From contig JAUJNC010000114.1 of assembly GCA_030446525.1 (NCBI GenBank), forward strand, positions 1-16,922: a DNA stretch of 16,922 bases, in the 5' to 3' direction. This stretch comes from Armatimonadaceae bacterium (GTDB lineage: Bacteria; Armatimonadota; Armatimonadia; Armatimonadales; Armatimonadaceae). The notes beneath the pieces were generated by a model. It was not told the DNA's origin, did not search any database, and saw only the letters and a list, made by a program, of their open reading frames with translations. Each line of letters starts with the position of its first letter. Within the stretch, counting starts at the first letter, position 1. The position numbers and the translations under genes are program-made. Positions 14,863 to 16,922 of the stretch are shown in pieces.

Positions 14863-15222
14863 GTGAACCGCTCCACCGGGCGCGTCCTCGCCACGAACGC
14901 CCGCGTGGCGCGCGGGCTGTGGGCACAGCTTATCGGGGTCATAGGGCGGGGACTGGCGGGGGAGGAGGCGCTCGGCCTGCCGCACTGCCCCGTCATCCAC
15001 ACATTCTTCGTCCGGCACAGGCTCGACGCGGCGTTCTGCGACGGCACGGGCCGCGTCCTGCGCGTCGCGGCGGGCCGGAAGCCGTTCACGGCGGGGCCCT
15101 GGGTCCCCGGCACGGCCCTGGTGTGGGAGGCGCGGGCGGGCGTGCTGGCCCCCTTCGTCTCGCCGGGCGATATCCTCGAATTCACCCCCCCGCCACCCGC
15201 GGAGTGGGTGGCGGGGGGGTAG
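14863..15222 (+). CDS. DUF192-family protein
   Basis: A 119-residue protein from GTG 14863, 25 bp after the HTH gene; the open frame extends further upstream as a shadow. The DUF192 pattern is seen: NRSTGRVLATNARVARG, then LIGVIGRGLAGEEALGLPHC, then the core VIHTFFVRHRLDAAFCDGTG and RVLRV. The usual RLxGLMxR reads QLIGVIGR, and iHTFxMxfPiDvvFld reads IHTFFVRHRLDAAFCD, so two conserved positions differ. Family function is not established; many relatives are secreted or membrane-associated, but no signal peptide is present here. No ribosome-binding site is visible, so translational coupling is likely. Its stop codon is inside a perfect hairpin and lies 2 bp before the glycosyltransferase start. 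Confidence 0.72.
   Translation: MNRSTGRVLATNARVARGLWAQLIGVIGRGLAGEEALGLPHCPVIHTFFVRHRLDAAFCDGTGRVLRVAAGRKPFTAGPWVPGTALVWEARAGVLAPFVSPGDILEFTPPPPAEWVAGG
15184..15220 (+). promoter_or_regulatory. Perfect 15-bp hairpin spanning the end of the DUF192 gene
   Basis: acccccccgccaccc (15184-15198) and gggtggcgggggggt (15206-15220) are exact reverse complements with a 7-nt loop. The stem covers the last 11 or so codons and the first base of the DUF192 stop TAG, and ends 4 bp before the GTG start of the glycosyltransferase. There is no T-tract. A translating ribosome would melt it, suggesting control of the downstream start. Confidence 0.6.
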
Positions 15223-15224
15223 GC

Positions 15225-16400
15225 GTGCGCGTCGGCCTGTTTACCGAAAGCTACGACCCGATCATCAACGGCGTCTCGACCTCCGTCAAGACGCTTGCCG
15301 CCGAGCTGACCGCCGCCGGCCACACGCCCGTGATCGTCGCCCCCCGCTACCCGGGCTTCGCGGACGAGGGCGGCGATCCGCCCATCCTCCGCATGCCGTC
15401 GCTGCCCACCCCCTTCGCGTACCGCTTCGTGCCGCCGCCCCTGGGCCCGGCGCCCGCCGTTCTTCGCGACGCCGTTTTTGACGTCGTCCACACGCACCAC
15501 CCCTTCGGCCTGGGCAGGCACGGGCGGCGCTGCGCCCGTTCCCTCCGGGCGCCGCTCGTCTCCACCAACCACACCTTCTACACCGAATACACACACTACC
15601 TCCCCTTCGTGCCCAAAAGGGCGGCGCAGGCCGTCGTTTCCGCCGCCATGCGCGGCTACTACAACTCCTGTGCCGCCGCGGTCGTCCCCTCGCGGGCGGC
15701 CCGGCGCATCCTGGAGGGGCTCGGGGGGCCGGCGCCGCTGTTCGTGGTCCCGACCGGGGTGCCGCCTGCGCCCGCCGTCATGCCCGCCGCCGTGGAGCAG
15801 GCCCGCAAGGGTTTTTCGCTGCCCCCGGGCGCGCCCGTTCTCCTGTATGTGGGGCGTCTGGCGCGCGAGAAAAATCTGGACCTGCTCATAGACGCCTTCG
15901 CCCGCCTATGCGCGGGATACGACGGGGAGGAGCGTCCGCTACTCCTTCTGGTGGGGAGCGGGCCTTACCGGGATGCCTGTCGGCGGCGCGTCCGGGAGGC
16001 GGGCATCACGCCCTGGGTGCGGTTCGCGGGCTTTCTGAGGCGGGCGCAGCTCGCGCCGGTCTATGCGGCCGCGACCCTGTTCGTGTTCCCCTCGGCCACG
16101 GAAACCCAGGGCGTGGTTTTGAGCGAGGCGCAGAGCCACGGCCTGCCCTGCGTGGTGGTCGGCGCGGGCGGCGCCCCGGAGTTCGTCCGCGACGGCGTGG
16201 ATGCCCTGGTCGTCCCGGCCGGTGTCGCGGACTTCGCGCACGCGATGGGGACGCTGCTGCGCGACGCGGGCAGGCGGCGGGAGATGGCGGCGGCGGCGCT
16301 GGAAAGTCCGCTGCGTCCCACGCCCGCCGAGATGGCCCGCCAGATGGTGCGCGTTTACGAAACCGCGCGCGACGCCCGCGCGGCCCGGGCCGCGCGCTGA
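15225..16400 (+). CDS. GT4-family (glycosyltransferase group 1) retaining glycosyltransferase
   Basis: A 391-residue protein from GTG 15225, 2 bp after the DUF192 stop. The N-terminal domain starts with the typical VGLFTESYDPIINGVSTSVK (acceptor side) and continues VVHTHHPFGLG and STNHTFYTEYTHYLP (about 87-128). The C-terminal nucleotide-sugar domain has YVGRLAREKNLDLLIDAF with R211 and K216 for phosphate binding, LLVGSGPYRD, and the EX7E motif at E293 and E301 (ETQGVVLSE) followed by HGLPCVVVGAGGAPEFV. This matches the GT4 group that includes glucosyl-diacylglycerol synthases and PimB-like mannosyltransferases. It probably acts at the inner face of the membrane on lipid acceptors, but donor and acceptor cannot be read. 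The frame upstream of 15225 is only a shadow of the DUF192 gene. Confidence 0.88.
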   Translation: MRVGLFTESYDPIINGVSTSVKTLAAELTAAGHTPVIVAPRYPGFADEGGDPPILRMPSLPTPFAYRFVPPPLGPAPAVLRDAVFDVVHTHHPFGLGRHGRRCARSLRAPLVSTNHTFYTEYTHYLPFVPKRAAQAVVSAAMRGYYNSCAAAVVPSRAARRILEGLGGPAPLFVVPTGVPPAPAVMPAAVEQARKGFSLPPGAPVLLYVGRLAREKNLDLLIDAFARLCAGYDGEERPLLLLVGSGPYRDACRRRVREAGITPWVRFAGFLRRAQLAPVYAAATLFVFPSATETQGVVLSEAQSHGLPCVVVGAGGAPEFVRDGVDALVVPAGVADFAHAMGTLLRDAGRRREMAAAALESPLRPTPAEMARQMVRVYETARDARAARAAR

Positions 16401-16401
16401 C

Positions 16402-16922
16402 TCACGTGCCCGCCGGTTTGAGGTGCCTGTCGAACCAGGCGGTGATGCGGCGCTGGCGGTCGAGGCGCAGGTCGGGCGGCCCGCCGCGCGACAGGTTGTG
16501 GTTGGCTTCGGCCCCGTAGCGCAGGAAGACGACCTCCTTCTTCTGCCGCTTCAAGGCCGCGTACAGCTGCTCCGCCTGCTCGATGGGGCAGCGCAGGTCG
16601 CCCTCCGAGTGGACGAGGAGCAGCGGCGTCGTGATATCACCCGCATACGTCAGCGGCGAGTTGCGCCCGTACTCCGCCGGGTCGTCCCAGGTGTTGGCGT
16701 CGAAGTAGCCCCGGTCTATCCACACGAAGTCGCACGTCCCGGCCATCGAGTGGAGGTTGTAGACGCCGCGCTCGGCCGCCGCCGCCGCGAACCGGTCCGT
16801 GTGCCCCACCACCCAGGCCGTCAGATAGCCGCCGGAGGAGCCGCCCGCGACGCCCAGCCTCTGCCCGTCCGACCAGCCCTGCGCGACGGCGTGATCGACG
16901 CAGGCCAGGACGTCCGCGTGTG
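16402..16922 (-). CDS. S9 prolyl-oligopeptidase-like hydrolase, C-terminal part (N-terminus off the window)
   Basis: The frame is open from the right edge to TGA 16404-16402 (about 173 residues). It contains the nucleophile elbow GVAGGSSGGYLTAW with the catalytic serine, the acid loop LLLVHSEGDLRCPIEQAEQL with the catalytic aspartate, and the histidine in NHNLSRGG. WFDRHL near the end is typical of acylaminoacyl-peptidase/S9C enzymes, whose N-terminal beta-propeller would lie beyond the edge. These are serine peptidases that remove or cut short peptides. It is convergent with the glycosyltransferase gene, only 1 bp between stops, so no room remains for a separate terminator. Confidence 0.87.
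   Translation of the reverse strand, partial: HADVLACVDHAVAQGWSDGQRLGVAGGSSGGYLTAWVVGHTDRFAAAAAERGVYNLHSMAGTCDFVWIDRGYFDANTWDDPAEYGRNSPLTYAGDITTPLLLVHSEGDLRCPIEQAEQLYAALKRQKKEVVFLRYGAEANHNLSRGGPPDLRLDRQRRITAWFDRHLKPAGT

Noticed and set aside
1..16922. CRISPR array, tRNA, rRNA, insertion sequence or phage genes
   Set aside because: No spaced direct repeats, cloverleaf, transposase motif or terminal inverted repeats were seen by eye.

Overview
This is high-GC bacterial DNA, chromosomal in character, with no rRNA, tRNA, CRISPR array, transposase or phage gene that I could see. Non-ATG starts are common: TTG for the foldase, and GTG for mazG, ndk, the HTH gene, the DUF192 gene, the glycosyltransferase and the DUF5615 toxin. 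The gene content (secreted beta-helix protein, AfsR-like STAND regulator, BsuPI-domain protein, DUF5615 toxin, YabN-type MazG, DUF2905 beside queA) would suit Armatimonadota or a Chloroflexota-like lineage. That placement is inference from gene content, not a phylogenetic result.

Layout. (1) 1-1979, minus: N-terminal two thirds of a large SARP/AfsR-type regulator (winged helix, BTAD, NB-ARC ATPase) running off the left edge. It is divergent from (2) 2106-4223, plus: a secreted right-handed beta-helix (pectate-lyase-3-like) protein with a C-terminal DNRLRE/CBM-like module. (3) 4224-4589: gene-free, with a perfect 15-bp hairpin and a 15-bp minisatellite. (4) 4590-5918: a DcuC-family carrier. 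(5) 5952-6670: a DUF433/DUF5615 toxin-antitoxin pair with its own extended -10 promoter, in visibly less GC-rich DNA. (6) 10699 down to 6743, minus: an operon of lipoprotein foldase (PrsA/SurA-like), MazG, and a secreted double-BsuPI plus OB-like protein. (7) 10972-16400, plus: a long co-directional run of ROK sugar kinase, ndk, DUF2905 protein, queA, a proline-rich MerR-like HTH protein, DUF192 protein and GT4 glycosyltransferase. (8) 16922 down to 16402, minus: C-terminal part of an S9 prolyl-oligopeptidase-like hydrolase, ending 1 bp from the glycosyltransferase stop.

Between about 9390 and 13350 nearly every gene is broken by many single-base frame changes, including housekeeping genes such as ndk and queA, while both flanks are clean. 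The best reading is local sequence or assembly error rather than decay. These genes are annotated as CDS spans with the frame breaks stated.

I found no convincing wholly new system. The most interesting items are the double-BsuPI/OB protein translationally coupled to MazG, the proline-rich protein ending in a MerR-like HTH, the perfect hairpin across the stop codon of the DUF192 gene just before the glycosyltransferase start, and the divergent STAND-regulator/beta-helix pair.
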